Source: Camillea tinctor
Taxonomy: Eukaryota; Ascomycota; Sordariomycetes; Xylariales; Xylariaceae
Assembly (NCBI GenBank): GCA_022578605.1
Contig: MU394118.1
Location: 62,001 to 126,000, forward strand
Length of the DNA stretch: 64,000 nucleotides
Direction: 5' to 3'
In this document: piece by piece, positions 1-13,154 of the stretch
How the letters are laid out: every line of letters begins with the position of its first letter
Position numbering within the stretch: position 1 is the stretch's first letter
Made by a program: the position numbers and the translations under genes
Notes under the pieces: generated by a model
The model's database searches: none
What the model was told of the DNA's origin: nothing
Seen by the model: only the letters and a program-made list of their open reading frames with translations

Positions 1-792
1 GGTATGTATGTAAAGCTAAAAAGCAAATGCTAATAGCTTTTTGACTATTAGCTCATATATATAGTCCGTGACAATGTAATAATGACATGTAGTTGTAGTT
101 CCCGCTAGATTCCTCGCACAATAACATAGCGATTACCTCTGCACTTGTCCCTTGCTTGGTCCCTCGTGATATATCGTTTGTTGGTCTGTGTTATGCCTTT
201 ATAAGGACTAAGTAATAAGGCTCAGCTGGGGAAGAAGTACTATTACTTTGAAAGTACTATGTCTTTTTATTAAATATGGTTGGTGTTTGAAGGAAATCAA
301 ATATAAACATTTAACATCTCTTAACAGAACAAGACTTACTACTTTCTTAATATCACTGACTTTTAAAAGTCTCTAGCTCCCTACCGTCTATGTACATTAT
401 GTAGTAGAGTTCGTGAATAATAGGCGTGTATGGGATACCATTAAGTTTCGGTCTAGTTACGAGACCTAAATGTAAGGCATACGTATTATAGCTGGCATAG
501 GCTATAATGGTAATAAAGTAGTCACACCCTATTCTGAGAATAATACATTCTTATCAACGAGACTAAAGATTCAATGATTTGGATAGCGATCAGGGCGAAA
601 GAACAATAGCGAGTAAACAATTTGAATATATTCTTCCCGAACGATAGTAGGTATGGACGATGCATCAAAGGCGTCAAGTTGATACCATTAATCATACTCA
701 TTCTACATACAAAGTCTCTAGGACCTGGTTGAAAGCAAACGCACTCTAGAGAAAACAAAATATCCGGTCAGAGATAGTTAGCGGCACATATT
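1..792. other. AT-rich intergenic DNA at left edge
   Basis: No reading frame here looks like a protein. The short frames are low-complexity and lack splice or family signals. The only structure I see is a decayed copy of a small repeat element near 75-171, listed separately. Confidence 0.6.
75..171 (+). repeat. decayed copy of small inverted-repeat element (copy C)
   Basis: This stretch aligns by eye with the elements at 23754-23913 and, in reverse, 41417-41549. Shared landmarks in the same order are a TAGTT block, CTCGCACAA, GATTACCT, GCACTTG and GCTTGGTCC. The terminal repeats are no longer recognisable, so this is an old or truncated copy. Confidence 0.55.
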
Positions 793-1862
793 CTACCACT
801 TGCCGCCGTGCAGGTCCCTGCGGCTGGCACTGTGGGCAGCAGCCTCAGAGCCGGTGATAAGAATAGTCGCGTTCTCAACCAGTTGCGACGTCCGGATAAT
901 CTGATCTATCGTGACTGGGCTTGACTTCTTGACCCAGCCTAGCTCTGCGGGCAGGCGTTCATTTTCTACCAGCACTATATTAGTCTCTTATTGGGAAAAG
1001 GGGGGTGGGGTGGGATATGGTGGGTTCCTTCTAGAACTTACGGAAGAAATACTCCACGAAGCTTCTGTTGACGGTTCCACCCTCAATTTCACCGAAAACA
1101 ATGATTGGGGCGGCGACCTCTCCGAGACTGAATGCTTCAGTCGTGGCAGTGAAGGTGTATTCAGGGTTGGTAGACCGAGACTCGATCTGGCGGAATAGCT
1201 TTCCGTTCGCCAGCATCTCAGCGCTGAGAGTTTCATCGGTCCAGTAGACCTTGGTTGTGTCGAAGATTGTTTGGTTGAAAATGTGGTTATTGCCGAAAAA
1301 GGCGTCAGATCGACTGTGAGTTATGTGAGCCTTTGTAACACAGCAAATAGGACACCAGGTGCAACAACGTCGTAGACTTACCTCATGCTCGCATCATGTT
1401 CCAAAACATTATGCCGATTCAGGTTATCACTATAGCGTCTGGTGTGAGCTGATATCTTCAAAAATAATCGTCGTTGGGCTCCTAGATGTCGCTTACAGGG
1501 TAAAGAAGGTAGCGTTAGGCTCCGGGTTGGCAATGATTGCTTGATCAAACATGATGCCTCCTAAAGTCTCGTTGAAATTGAGTCCGTCCTTCAGACCCTT
1601 AACCACAACCTCCTTTGTGAGACCCTTGCCGTCGTGGGGGAGGAAACCGTGGTTTGCCAGCGTATTCATCATAGGGCATGGGCCTCGAACTAAAGAGGGA
1701 AAGAAACTTGAGTGTTAGACAGATACTACTTTCAGCGGTGGATAGGGTCAACATACAGTCGTTCGGCCCAGCGGGTGCCCATCCCTCAATAGAGCCCCGG
1801 GCATAGTGAGGGCTAGCAAGGGCCGTGGAAATGCTAAGGAGCAAAGTAAATGGGAAGATCAT
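793..1862 (-). CDS. secreted heme-thiolate peroxidase (short unspecific peroxygenase/chloroperoxidase family)
   Basis: Five exons, complement(793-974, 1042-1313, 1382-1429, 1497-1689, 1757-1862), give 266 residues in frame. The protein starts with a hydrophobic signal peptide (about residues 1-17). The family heme signature RGPCPMMN follows at 37-44, with Cys40 the expected axial thiolate ligand. EHD, which binds the structural metal in this family, is at 110-112 and is followed by ASMSR. A NERLPAELGW stretch near the C-terminus is also typical. Family members use H2O2 for oxygen transfer to organic substrates or for halogenation outside the cell. The length fits the short (about 260 residue) class. 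The substrate cannot be inferred. Intron 4 carries a C-rich tract on the coding strand. No co-transcribed neighbour is evident. Confidence 0.87.
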
Positions 1863-3974
1863 GATGGGCGCTTGGTAAACGAAAGTCGGCTTAGAGAAGG
1901 AGTGGAAGTGATGAAGGTGGATAGTGCAACATTGGTATCTGAGGAGAGCGTTGGGCATATCCCACAATATATAATAACAACCCTCTCCAGGGACGTTCAT
2001 TGTTGTCTGACCATCCATGCAGCGCGATGATGCCCCGTGGGTGAGTCTTTCTCTACTCCGCCTCCTAGACAACGTCTCCTTGACTCGTATCTAAGCCCAT
2101 GTGCTTGTTTGGATGCATAAACCAAGTCATGATAATATATCATTTGCTGATCCTTTCATTTTTCGGGCTTTCTAGAACTTTGTAACACTGGCCATTGACT
2201 GAGCAAATATCGAAAGAAGTTGGGGATAGCCAATGAGAACATGGCGATTACCGAGTGTGCGCCGCCCCCCTTGTGGATGGATGTCTTGTCTGTGACATAA
2301 TACGCGTATATTTTTTACGCGCATTTCCCCCTTTCCCCCACATACGCAGCTGAACTCGCAGGTCCAAGCCCTACGACGCTGAGCTAGTGTAGAGGACGAT
2401 AAAATATCAATAAAACCTCCAATCACACGGACTGCGAATGTAATTGATTAAGGGGTAATGACAACATCATCTGGGGCATTGCCGCATAGGTCCGGTACTT
2501 GTACGGAAATAAAAACCCTAGTCAATGGGAATCTCTTCCGAGATAGGCTTGTTGTTGTTGTCGTGGTTATGCTGTTTCTAACTAACCATAGGATTCATTC
2601 CCTGCAGGAAGCATATTGTAAATCTATTGGTTCGGTTTCGGGATCACTATTGATTGGATGCCTGGAGACATTTCTGGCTGATCTTAACCTGTTACCTAAC
2701 CTCAGAGAGCCCTCACCTACATAGAAGCCAGGGGTTCCTGTACCATGATATCGCAAAATATCAAAGTGATTGATAATATAATAGCAACCATAGGCCCGGC
2801 AAATATTCAAACTACTACGGTAGTTCAAGCGCTTGCGGGGACCGATGAGCTAGACAAATATGTCTAGGTAAAAGATTGGAATTTATATTTATACCGCCAT
2901 GTTATCCCCACATCGTTGGCGTGGCATGGTTCGAACTTTTGGTACCCCTAGATGCAGATTTCTAGATCTCGATGATGTATTCCATATCGATACAAGGAAA
3001 TCAGGTTGTGCTATACTCACAATTTGATTTATTCGATATTGTACCTGGGCACAAATCTCGAAGTATGACAAAATACCTTGTTTATTACGTATAAATAGGC
3101 AAAATGCCTAAGATAAGGAAATAATTAAGATCGCTATGAGACTTAACAACACTTTGTCTCAAAAAATGTTAATTTCTATGTGACTATACGAATATTCCAA
3201 GTATATAGTTTCGCTGGAGTCGCGCCTAATGTAACCTCTTGTACCTACGTTTGAGACAGATGAGCTTTAGGAACTGCGAATGAAGTATATTTGCGAGAGC
3301 GAAGTGTTCTTGGCTTTTTTCTTTATTTTTCTTTTTTTTTTCCACCGAAGTGCAACCGCTTTGGTATTTCCCCCTTTTCTTTATGAAGGGGCTATAATTC
3401 GCCTTTTAATGGAAAATTCCAAGCAATACTTGAACTATGCCCGCTTCAGATTAACAAACTGATTCGACTCGAGCATATATAGTATATAATTCCAGACCAA
3501 ACGTCTCTATACTAGCTCTTGGTTTCCCTTATGCCTAGTAACTCTTTTTAATATCTAGCGGACAGAATCCAGAAAGAAACCATATTATGCAAAGTATGAG
3601 GGGGCAGTAACGCTAACCATACCAAAGGAGAAAGCAATCCGTCGACATTGCTGCATGTATGTACCATTACATGTGATTAGATGCGATGACTTTGTGCCGT
3701 ACCATATGATCTTGAGTTCACAACACGCAGCAAAAGCTTAGGTGATTGGGCTATATCTGGTGATAGCGATGGTGTACAGAGACTACATCTATAAAGCCAC
3801 AAGACGATTTGGGCCATTTACTTAGGCAAGGTACGTTATTTTTACAAAGGACGTGTTAGACAGTATCAAGTATACAATAGGGGTACTAAAGCATACAGCA
3901 CCTTAACGATAAGATACTCAAGGGAGTTTGTTTCATACTCTTTCAAATAAGCTAGCTACTTAACCTAGGTGGCT
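1863..3974. other. intergenic, AT-rich
   Basis: About 2.1 kb between two genes on the minus strand. The first few hundred bases are presumably the peroxygenase promoter. Beyond that I see only AT-rich sequence with scattered short frames and a T-rich run near 3317-3340. No conserved domain, RNA gene or clear repeat was recognised. Confidence 0.6.
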
Positions 3975-6900
3975 TTATGATGCTGCTTCCTGGGCTGCCA
4001 TGTAGGTGTGAAAACTTCCAGTAGCCCGAGGGTACCCAATATTCGCTGTATCAGAAGTCGTATTTCCGTTAACCCCATCAGCCTGGCCATTCAATCTATC
4101 CCCATTGCATCCCTCATCAAGGGGAATACCCCAACCGCCCCCACCTGGCGTATGAATCACACATCTGTCGCCCTCCTTCATGTCGACTTGGCCTCTTGAC
4201 CCGATATTAATCCACCTATCCCCGTCGTCCGTCTTCTGGACCCAATAGTTGGCGCCCGATTCCCCGTTCTCCCCTCCCATCATGCCATAAGGCTGGTGAA
4301 CTCTTCGTTCCGTGATAAGCCCGAATGTCAGATCATATCGGCATTCCCAGTCTCGAACAACTCCGCACCCCCCGTTGAATTTGCCCCGTCCGCCACTCCC
4401 TTTCCTGATGGAGAACTCACGCAGTAGCACAGGATATCGCTTCTCGATGATTTCGACGTCCGTTGTCCTGGTGTTTGTCATGTGGATCTGAACCCCGGAC
4501 GCGCCGTGCCACGTCGGGCCCGCGCCCTCGCCGCCGCAAATAGTCTCTCCGTACCCGAAGCCAAATCCTGTCTGAGGCTTGCCAGAGCCATCTTTGCAGT
4601 TCCCGAAGAAACCAAAGCAGTTCATACACCCCTGTGATCCAGATGCGGCTCTGAAGGCCTTGAGTAAGAGGTCTACCAGTCTTTGTGACGTGAGCGTGTT
4701 CCCGCAACAGACGGCAGGACCTGATGAGGGGTTAAGGAATGTATTTTTCGGAAGAATGACTTTGGTCGGTGCTAGACAGCCTTGATTCAGGGGGATATCG
4801 GACCCAATGAGGAGACGTAGTGTATATATCAAGGCGGAGTAGGTAATTGCGGGAGGGGCGTTCATGTTCGAGAGCATTTCACACGACGTGCCGGTGAAGT
4901 CGAATGTGCCGAACCCATTCTCATCCACGGTAATGGTGACTTGCATTCTTGATCCGTTATCAAGATAGTCTGTGGCCTTGAGCGGGCTGGACCCAAACCG
5001 CTTATAGGCAGACTTGAGATAACCACGTACTGCGACTTCAGCATTCTCCTGGATCTTGCGCATATAGAAGTGGACTGTATGTTTGCCATACTCGTCCATA
5101 AGTGCGTTGATCAGGTTGCTGCCCTTAGTGTTGGCGGCAACCTGGGCCTTGAGGTCTGACAGATTATCTCCCAAGCGTCTAGAGCCACTGCAGTTGGGAT
5201 ACTTGCCCGGTTCAAGGAGAAGTGCTACGATACCCTCTTCGTCGAAATGACCGTCCCGGACAAGGAAGAAAGACTTAATAGCCGCACCTTCTTGCCATAG
5301 CTCTGTCGAGTCACTAGAGCTTTGTTAGCAATGTTTCCATTACCCTCGAGATTGGAGACTCACGGTGGCATCGAATTACCGCGGAACCCTCCGATATCTA
5401 AGTGGTGTCCACGACTTGCTGTGTAGAAGCAGATCGATTTCCCTTCAGAATCGAAAACTGGCGTAATTACGGTAATGTCTAAAATTTATTTATTTAGTTA
5501 CACGTCAAACTTCGGAAAAGATAGAGAAATTTTACCTGGCAAGTGGGTGCCTCCTGATTCTGGATGATTCGATACCAATACATCTCCGGGTCGAAGCTTG
5601 CCGTAATGGAGATTGTGCTGGTATTTAACGGCGTAGCTCATGCTTCCTAAATGCACCGGGACCTATGCGACGTTTAGCTTCGGAATATTCTGGGCAATAG
5701 ATGCGTGTCTTACATGGGGAGCATTAGCCACAAGTTCTCCATCCGGGCTGAATATAGCACAGGAGAAATCAAGTCTCTCCTTGATGTTCAAAGAAATGCT
5801 GGTTTTCTGAAGGGTTCTTCCCATTTGCTCCGCAATACTCATAAACCTATGGCCAAAGATACTCAGTTTGATGGGGTCAACGACAAGTTCATGCTCGTCG
5901 TCAGATTGCTTGGACTTCTCATCGCTAAGATCTATCACCACGTGAGAAGTTAGTATTTTGGCCTTGGCCGACGGTACAAGCACAATTGTCTGTGTGTTAT
6001 CGATGATGATTGACGGCCCATCAACCGTGCTTCCCGGAGGCAAGTCACCGAGTCGGAAAACTTTGGTGGGCTGGAGACCGCCATCCTCAAAGAATGCATC
6101 GACCTGCTTTCTGTTAGACTTCCATCATCTGGGTGAGGGTAGATCTAGGATAAACATACGATTCTCTCCTCCTTCGAATCGGTTGAAAACGCGAAGGTCT
6201 TTAGCTCTTTCACTAATTGTTCGTTTGCATGGCTTGATTCCCCACTCTTGCCCACGCCCCTTACTCGGATATCGTCAATCAAAACTTTCCTCTCTCGGGG
6301 GAAAATGAATGACAACTCTCGGAGATGCTCCTTTTCGAGAGCAGCCCTCCAATCACCATCGCTAGGCTCGGAAATCATAAAATTTGTATCGGTGCCATGA
6401 TAACGCAGGTTGAGAAATGGTTCATGTTCAATAGCCGATGGGCTAGTGCCTTGATCAAGCAACCCATCTGTGACCTTTTTCTTCAATGCACTGATTCTTT
6501 CGTTGAGCCTCGGGATAGACTCATCAACAAGGGCTTCGGAACTCGGCTCTTGCGCTTCCTGCACCACCTCTGCCAGTGCCATTCCATAGGCCGATAGGAT
6601 ACTAGAGTACTTATGGATAACAATCCTGTGAATGCCTAACTTTGCAGCAATTTCGCACGCATGTTGGCCTCCTGCGCCACCGAAGGTGGCCAGGTTGTGT
6701 TCTCCTGTTTCAAAGCCGCGAGCCTCGGTCAGCGCTCGAATCGGACGGCTCATAGACTCGTTGGCTACGTCGATGAAACCGTGTGCGACCTCTCGGGATG
6801 ACATAGAACGGCCTGTATCTGCGTTGATCTGGGCCGTCAGTTGCTCGAACTTTTGTGCAACAATATCGGAATCCAGGGGGAGGTCTTCATTAGGACCAAA

Positions 6901-8506
6901 GATCGCGGGAAAGAATTCGGGGAGAAGTCGACCTAGACTGTTCATAGCGGTTAGTAATGATTATTGGCCATCTATTCGTAAAATGCTTACAATAGGTTGG
7001 CATCGGTCACTGTTAAAGGACCTCCCTTGCGATACGACGCTGGTCCTGGATGAGCGCCAGCACTCTACTTTTTTGTCAACATTGTAAGTCATATAAAAAA
7101 AGTTGAGGATGCGACTGACCTCAGGGCCAACCTTGAAAAGTCCGTCACGCCAGAATAACATTGATCCACCACCAGCTGCCACTGTATTGATATCCAACTG
7201 GGGTGACTGTATTGACACACCCGCGGTTGTAGTTTCGAACACATGTTCAAATGAGCCGCCGTATCGGCTCACGTCCGTCGAAGTTCCCCCCATATCAAAT
7301 CCAACAATCGGCGATTTCCCATCGTATGAAGTTCTAGCATGTCCAACTACGCCGCCTATAAACCGTGTCAGCGTCTTCAAACCCCAACATTTTCTTTGAT
7401 CTCCCTCCAAATATATTATCTGACAAGATACTCGTAAGACGGATTTACTTACCAGCTGGTCCACTTAAAATGCCCCTTAAACCACTGAATGTCTTGTGAT
7501 TTACTAGACCACCATCTGACTGCATGAATTCGCACGAGACGCCATCTAGATTTCCACCCTCGAAGCCCTTTGCGAAACCAGTTATATACCTTACGATTTC
7601 CGGAGTTAAGTATGCATCAGCCGATGCAGAGCTGCCACGAGAAATCATTTTGACCATATTGGCACCGACATTTGAAGACGTCGAGATATGTGTGAACCCG
7701 AGCTCCTTTGCGATCTCTGCGATTCTTAGCTCATGGTTGGGATACAAGTAGGAATGAGCCAGGCAGACGGCAAGGGTATCGATACCCTTACTCCTGATAG
7801 CTGATAGTTTCTGGTGAACTTCGGCCTCGTCTAAGGGACGAATAGTCCGAAGAATGTCGCCCGTAGTCCCTTTAACCAATACACCCGGTATTTCTTCGAG
7901 TGGTTTCCGGCCATCTTTATTGACATCCTCGTCGAACTCTTCCACGGTCAGCCTTTCAGATATCTCGACAACTTCGTCGTATAACAACTCCGGTTTGCGA
8001 ATCCCGAGCTCAAAGAGCTTGGGTCTAGACTGATATCCAATATCGAGGAGATCACGGAACCCCTGTGTCACGACAAAAGCGTGTCTTGTCCCCTTCCTCT
8101 CCAGCAGAGCTGATGACTTGGTTAGATCAGATCCCAGAGTCATTTGCTATGATAAATCTCACCATTTGTAGCGACTGTTGTGCCCATTCGTATCGAATGG
8201 ATCAGGTCCTTAGGGATCGGTGCACGTCTAGGTATTGGGCTGCCAGAGACCATTTCTAGAACTCGACGTATGCCTTCGGCTGGAGCATCCTCATAATTGG
8301 CAGGATCAACTGACAGAAGTTTAAGCACTATATCATCTCGTCCAGGTACTGCCGCCCAAACATCTGTAAATGTGCCTCCGCGATCTTCAGATTTGATTAG
8401 TGGTAACCAGACAAACCACTGAGCGGTAGAGACACTTACCAATCGCAAACTTGATACTCTTTGGCTGAATAGGTGAGACGGCAGAAGTTGTCTTATCGAC
8501 TGCCAT
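3975..8506 (-). CDS. OXP1: ATP-dependent 5-oxoprolinase / hydantoinase (HyuA-HyuB fusion), module 1
   Basis: Ten exons, complement(3975-5313, 5364-5478, 5536-5662, 5714-6103, 6160-6937, 6991-7064, 7120-7355, 7453-8109, 8163-8384, 8440-8506), give 1334 residues, close to the roughly 1290 of eukaryotic 5-oxoprolinases. The N-terminal HyuA half shows [24 protein letters not shown] and [14 protein letters not shown], the actin-like ATPase motifs. It continues with a [13 protein letters not shown] motif. The HyuB half starts near [17 protein letters not shown] and carries [22 protein letters not shown] and a terminal HTPGGGGWG. The family opens a lactam or cyclic imide (5-oxoproline to glutamate, or N-methylhydantoin) with ATP hydrolysis in the cytosol. 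The usual [10 protein letters not shown] motif reads [10 protein letters not shown] here. It is transcribed away from the permease at 9383, across a shared promoter. A paralogue lies at 27367-31696. Confidence 0.92.
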
Positions 8507-9382
8507 GGCTGATATCGATTGTTATCTGGTGTATCTTTCCCCAACTTGCAATATCAACATGCATCGATGTTCATGATAAGGTTCAAGAATAAGGGCAGTG
8601 TTCTCTGATATAGCATTGCATGTTGGAGTAAGCGAAACGCTCCCATGAGTTTTCGACTAAATCCGATGATAGGAGGCTTGCTATCGATACCATCGTTTCG
8701 AGCTTCCTTGAAGTGAGCAACGTATCAGCTGCCCCCATCTTGGCAACTTGATGCCGGGATAAGCCGCTTGTATGCCGGTCGATGATGTGGGGTTAGTAGA
8801 GACTACATGAGAATATGGGGGAGGGGGGCTTGTTAAGAAACAGTGCGAAGCTGATGGCATCCACAACGTAATTCCTGATTGGTTCTTCTCGTCGATTCGA
8901 ACTTCCTTCACTTTTCGGCCCCTGTTGAGCTATCGGGGACTAGACCGCCATGAACCAATCGGTGGAAGGACTCCAAATCTGGTCTGTCTACGCACATGGA
9001 TACAATGATTGACCCTCAGACATTGTGGGTCGCACGATAACGCCAATATTGAAATACTCCGACTTACATGAGAAGCGTAATGATTAACTAGTACTTGGGT
9101 AAGGAGGTATGGGTAGGATAGGTAAGTAAGTATTGACTAAACCTCTATCGACTGACTCAAAACCAGGAAAGACCCGAGATACCGTGGCTATGTGCTCTGA
9201 TAACGTATCTATGTTCCTAGGTTAGACTAATAATGTAGAAACTAGCTTGTATAAATCAGACTTGTCTCACGTTTTGTGCAATCGTAACCAATACCAAATA
9301 TCACGTTTAGCTTTCTAAGCAAAACAAGACAAGACCAACGCAAAAAACTAAAATACCATTTGTTGAAACTGAGAGCTTTCTA
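8507..9382. promoter_or_regulatory. shared divergent promoter, module 1
   Basis: These 876 bases separate the start codons of the divergent oxoprolinase and MFS permease, so both promoters must lie here. I see a GATAAG site at 8758-8763 (GATA-factor type), a CCG-N7-CCG direct repeat around it (8754-8766) and a CGG-N8-CCG inverted repeat at 8934-8947. Control by nitrogen status and by the neighbouring Zn2Cys6 protein is inference. Confidence 0.6.
8934..8947. promoter_or_regulatory. CGG-N8-CCG inverted repeat, possible Zn2Cys6 site
   Basis: CGG at 8934-8936 and CCG at 8945-8947 are spaced by eight bases. This is the half-site arrangement bound by dimeric Zn2Cys6 regulators. Related repeats occur at 13304-13317 and 31870-31882. 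Any one such repeat could arise by chance in a promoter this long. Confidence 0.4.
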
Positions 9383-11280
9383 ATGGCAAGCCCTAAAGCA
9401 GCAGACGATAAGTTCGGTGATGCGGTCGGACCTGTCATCTCCACGACAGCGGGTGAAATCACAAAACCTGCAGACGATGTCGTTCTTGATGATGCCGCCA
9501 GATATCTCGCTAACAGTGAGGAGTATGCTCCCATGACACCTGAACAAGAGAAGAATATTGTTAAGAAGATAGATGCTTGGATGATACCTTTGGTACGTTG
9601 AATATCAATGAATGAATTCTTTCATCTCATACAAGATCCGATCTGAAAATAGATTTAATTTTGCTGCGGACCCCCCCAACCCCCCTGGATACTTTGCCTT
9701 CTTTCCGCTTTCCAGTCAACTACTAACTATGTATCATGAACAGCTTCTCCTAGCTGCTACCCTAGGAGCAGTAGACAAAGTACAGATAGGAACAGCCTCG
9801 TTGTATGGATTTCAGAAAGACAACAACATGGTTGGTCAGGAGTACAGTTGGCTAGGAAGCATTCTGCCTTTGGGAGTAAGTAGCCTTGTGTGACTGCATA
9901 GGTACTTAGGCATATAAAGTTATTATATTAACGGTTGGAAAGACTCTCATAGGATTGGTTCCGGCCTCGTACCTTGTCAACCGAATCCCGCCAGCCAAGT
10001 TGTTATCCGGCGCCTCTATTATCTGGTCCTGTTTGACGATCTGCTACGCACCCTGCAGATCATGGTCCGGCTTCATGGCTCTGCGTTTTTGGCTAGGGTT
10101 TCTCGAGGCTGCCATCACCCCGTCTTTGACAATGATGGTAGCAAGCTTCTACAAGAAGAGTGAACGTAAGAACTATCCAGAGGCGTTCTGGGAATACACG
10201 TCTATTAATGCAAGTTAAAGATGGCAACTAACCAAGCTATGGGTGCTACAGAGCCTCAGAGAAACGCTATTGTTTTTGCTTATTTTTCGTCCATTCTCAA
10301 CGGATTCTTCGCTTGGGTCGTCGGCCAGATCCCAGCCAGTGCGCCTCTTCTTAGGTGGCAGTACCTCTATATCATGACTGGCTCCATCAATGTCGCCTAC
10401 TCTGTCTTCCTTTTCTTCATCCTGCCGTCGAGCCCCATGGACGCCCGATTCTTGACCCCCGAGCAGAAGTATCACGCCGTGCAGAGATTGGCGGAAAACC
10501 GAACCGGAATCAGAAACAGCCAATGGAAGTGGGACCAAGTTTGGGAAGCCTTCATGGACATAAAAATCTGGCTGATTGTTGTTTTCAACATCATCATCAA
10601 CATTCCCAACGGAGGTCTTCAGACCTTTGGCTCGATCATCATCAACAATCTTGGTTTTACGTCGTTGGAAGCAAGTTTGCTCACAATGCCCTTTGGGGTC
10701 CTAGCAACGTCTGGTGCCTGGTTTTTCTCCTACATCGCGGCAAAGTGGCACAATAGGCGCACCTTAGTCGCCTGCATTGCACTATTGCTTCCTATACTAG
10801 GCACATCCATCGTTTATGGCCTGCCACGAAGCAACATAGCAGGGCAGATGGTTGGCCTCTACTTAATGTACTTTTACTGGCGTAAGTCTCTGTCCCTAAT
10901 TTTTAATGTTGACCCCTTGCTCATTGGTTCTAGCCCCGTATGTCATCGGTATCTCGCTGCCCCAAGCCAACACGGCTGGCCAGACGAAGAAGAGCATCGC
11001 CTACAGTCTTGTCACCATTGGTTATGCGGCAGGAAACCTCATTGGGCCTCAGACATTCCGTTCAGACCAGGCTCCCAAGTATACTTCTGGTGTTATTGCC
11101 ATGATTTGCAGCTATTGTGCTTCTATCGCACTAATGTTGATGTACTGGTTCGTCGCCGCATGGGAGAATAAGAGGAGGGACCGGAAGTATGGTAAGCCAG
11201 CAGCGCTGCATGAAGGAACAGCCGAGGGCTTCGTTGATGTTACCGATTGGAAGCAAGAGAACTTCCGGTATACCACATAA
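9383..11280 (+). CDS. MFS permease, Dal5/Tna1 (anion:cation symporter) family, module 1
   Basis: Five exons (9383-9592, 9744-9875, 9943-10165, 10252-10881, 10934-11280) give 513 residues. Exon 3 uses the acceptor GGAAAG so that LPLG runs into TLIGLVPASYLVNR. The protein has a charged cytosolic N-terminus ending in KKIDAWMIPL, about twelve hydrophobic segments, FYKKSEQPQRN after segment 4 and INIPNGGLQTFGSIIINNLGF-like sequence (minus its last residue) after segment 6, both hallmarks of the allantoate/nicotinate permease group. Members import small organic anions such as allantoate, ureidosuccinate or nicotinate across the plasma membrane. It diverges from the oxoprolinase at 8506 and converges on the regulator at 11390, which suggests uptake of the enzyme's substrate. 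Intron 1 contains two C-runs. A paralogue lies at 32403. Confidence 0.92.
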
Positions 11281-11389
11281 GCAGCAGCTTGACTGTATCG
11301 TAACTTTGTTTGAGGCATAGTGTTGTAAGTTACTGGCCATATGCACAGGCTTCGACGGTAGTTGGCTAGGTAGGAAGCGAATAGATGGT

Positions 11390-13154
11390 TCAAGCTAAGC
11401 TTATAGTCCCGTGACGTCCCTGAAGAATCTCCCAGCTTAATTTCGGATTTGAAATATTTATATCTCTTGCTTTCCATACACCTTCTATGACCTGTCGTGC
11501 TTTCTTTACGTTTCCGAGTTGCCTTGTATCCTGGAGTGCAGCAAGCCGGTTTAGAACCATTTTTCGGTCTTCGTCTGACTCGGGGCGAATGCCGAGGGTT
11601 GCGACAATGAAGAGAGGCCAAAGAACGGTGTTCGTTCTTAGGGATATATTGGGAATTATGGACAGGATCTGACAAGTGAGCCTGACCATGCAGGGTTCGT
11701 GTGGACTAGCGTGGTCAAGTCGCGCATAAAGATACATCAAGGTAGCAAGCCTCTTGGCCTCAGAGATATGGTGGGTTTCCCCTTTTGGTAGATTTAGGTT
11801 GGATCGATCACGTTGATTTAAATAATAAAGGCGTCGCTCTATTTCGTCACGCCATTGCTTTTGATCCCTATTTAAGGGCTGCTTCTCGTTCACGTTGGCA
11901 CTATCATGAGTGGATCCTAATGAATTGATCTCCGAAATCAGAATGAGTAGCTCTTTTGAAAACCCGGTAAGAGTTTGGAGAGATCTAGGATCAGCGAACC
12001 CGCATAATATATTTGCCGTGGCACATGTTGAGGCCGTTGTTGTCGAGACAGTTGATGCGAGGATATCGTGAGAGACGAAATATGTCAGGGCGAAGTCTCG
12101 TAGTGACTGTTCCTCCACGTTGAGAAACTTGTTCCGCGATCGTGAGAAGAGGAACTCTCCCACAAATCTAGAATGCACTGTCCAACTTTCCGAACAGTCT
12201 TGTGAAATCTATTTGCTCATGAATAACTTGCTATGTCTCACGAGAATGCTACTCACATCATAGAAGCACAACATTAGTGCACACGCAATAGTTTGATCGC
12301 TGCCGAGGTCCACGTACGGTTCCTCAATGCCGTTATTTAAGGTACAGAGCTGGCCAACTGCTCCCCTGAGACTCCTTAGAGCATGAGCCCGATGAGACCA
12401 CATGACCGGAAGGTATTCTGTTCGGCCTAAGCTATTCAACTGATTCGCAGCGACGGCCAATACACAGTGGAACAACGGTCCCTCGGGGAACGCAGTAGCG
12501 AGACGTAGAATGACGTTCCGGTAAGGATTCGAGCTTTGGTCAATCACGCATTGGGGAGCCATACATTTATCAAAATAGTCCCATAGGTATGCGTCGGCTT
12601 CTGACAAATAATAAGGTAAAATGTTACGCAACCTGCGCGAGTCGAACTTCGATGATCCCTCGTTATGAAATATTGATGTCTCTTCCTCATATTCAGTGCT
12701 TGTGAGCGAGTTACTGGATTCATGCGTTGATGCGCTGGGCTGGTATAATTTAGTGTTTGTGTGTTTTATCTCTGAGAAGTCTCCGTGAGCCACGTTGATG
12801 AACATCCAGGGGCGTATTAGTGATCGATCAAATGGATTATAATGACTTTCTCCCATGTTATCTGACAAGTCCTGGGTAGTGACAACCGTTTGCCAACTGA
12901 GTCGGATTTCGTATTTGCAAACGAATCCTAACCTCTCACAATGAGAACAGATTGGACGCTGTTCTGTGTCTGCAAGTCAGTAGTTACCATCAGTGAGAGG
13001 TCAATAGAATATTTACCTGGGCATTTTACTCGCCGTTCTATATGACATAGCTGGTTAGCCCGAATACCTCCCCATGATGTAAGGTATGAACCGTACCTCG
13101 ACATTTACGGCATCCACTACGGACCCGTAATTCGTTCCTCACTTTCCGACCCAT
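11390..13154 (-). CDS. Zn2Cys6 transcription factor with fungal-specific regulatory domain
   Basis: Four exons, complement(11390-12208, 12257-12969, 13017-13037, 13097-13154), give 536 residues. The binuclear zinc cluster is perfect: Cys15, 18, 25, 34, 37 and 44 (C-x2-C-x6-C-x8-C-x2-C-x6-C), preceded by basic residues at 3-12. Two introns interrupt the cluster, leaving a 21-base exon that encodes residues around RRVKCP. The remainder resembles the fungal-specific regulatory region found in many such factors. It contains YYLSEADAYLWDYFDKCMA, a helix-rich middle and a C-terminal region rich in leucine. It diverges from the flavin oxidase at 13950 and converges on the permease at 11280. The position makes it the likely local regulator of module 1 and perhaps module 2. 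The inducer is unknown. Confidence 0.88.

Noticed and set aside
2895..2945. GGTTCGAAC resembling a tRNA B box
   Set aside because: No matching T-stem, anticodon arm or acceptor stem could be drawn around it on either strand.
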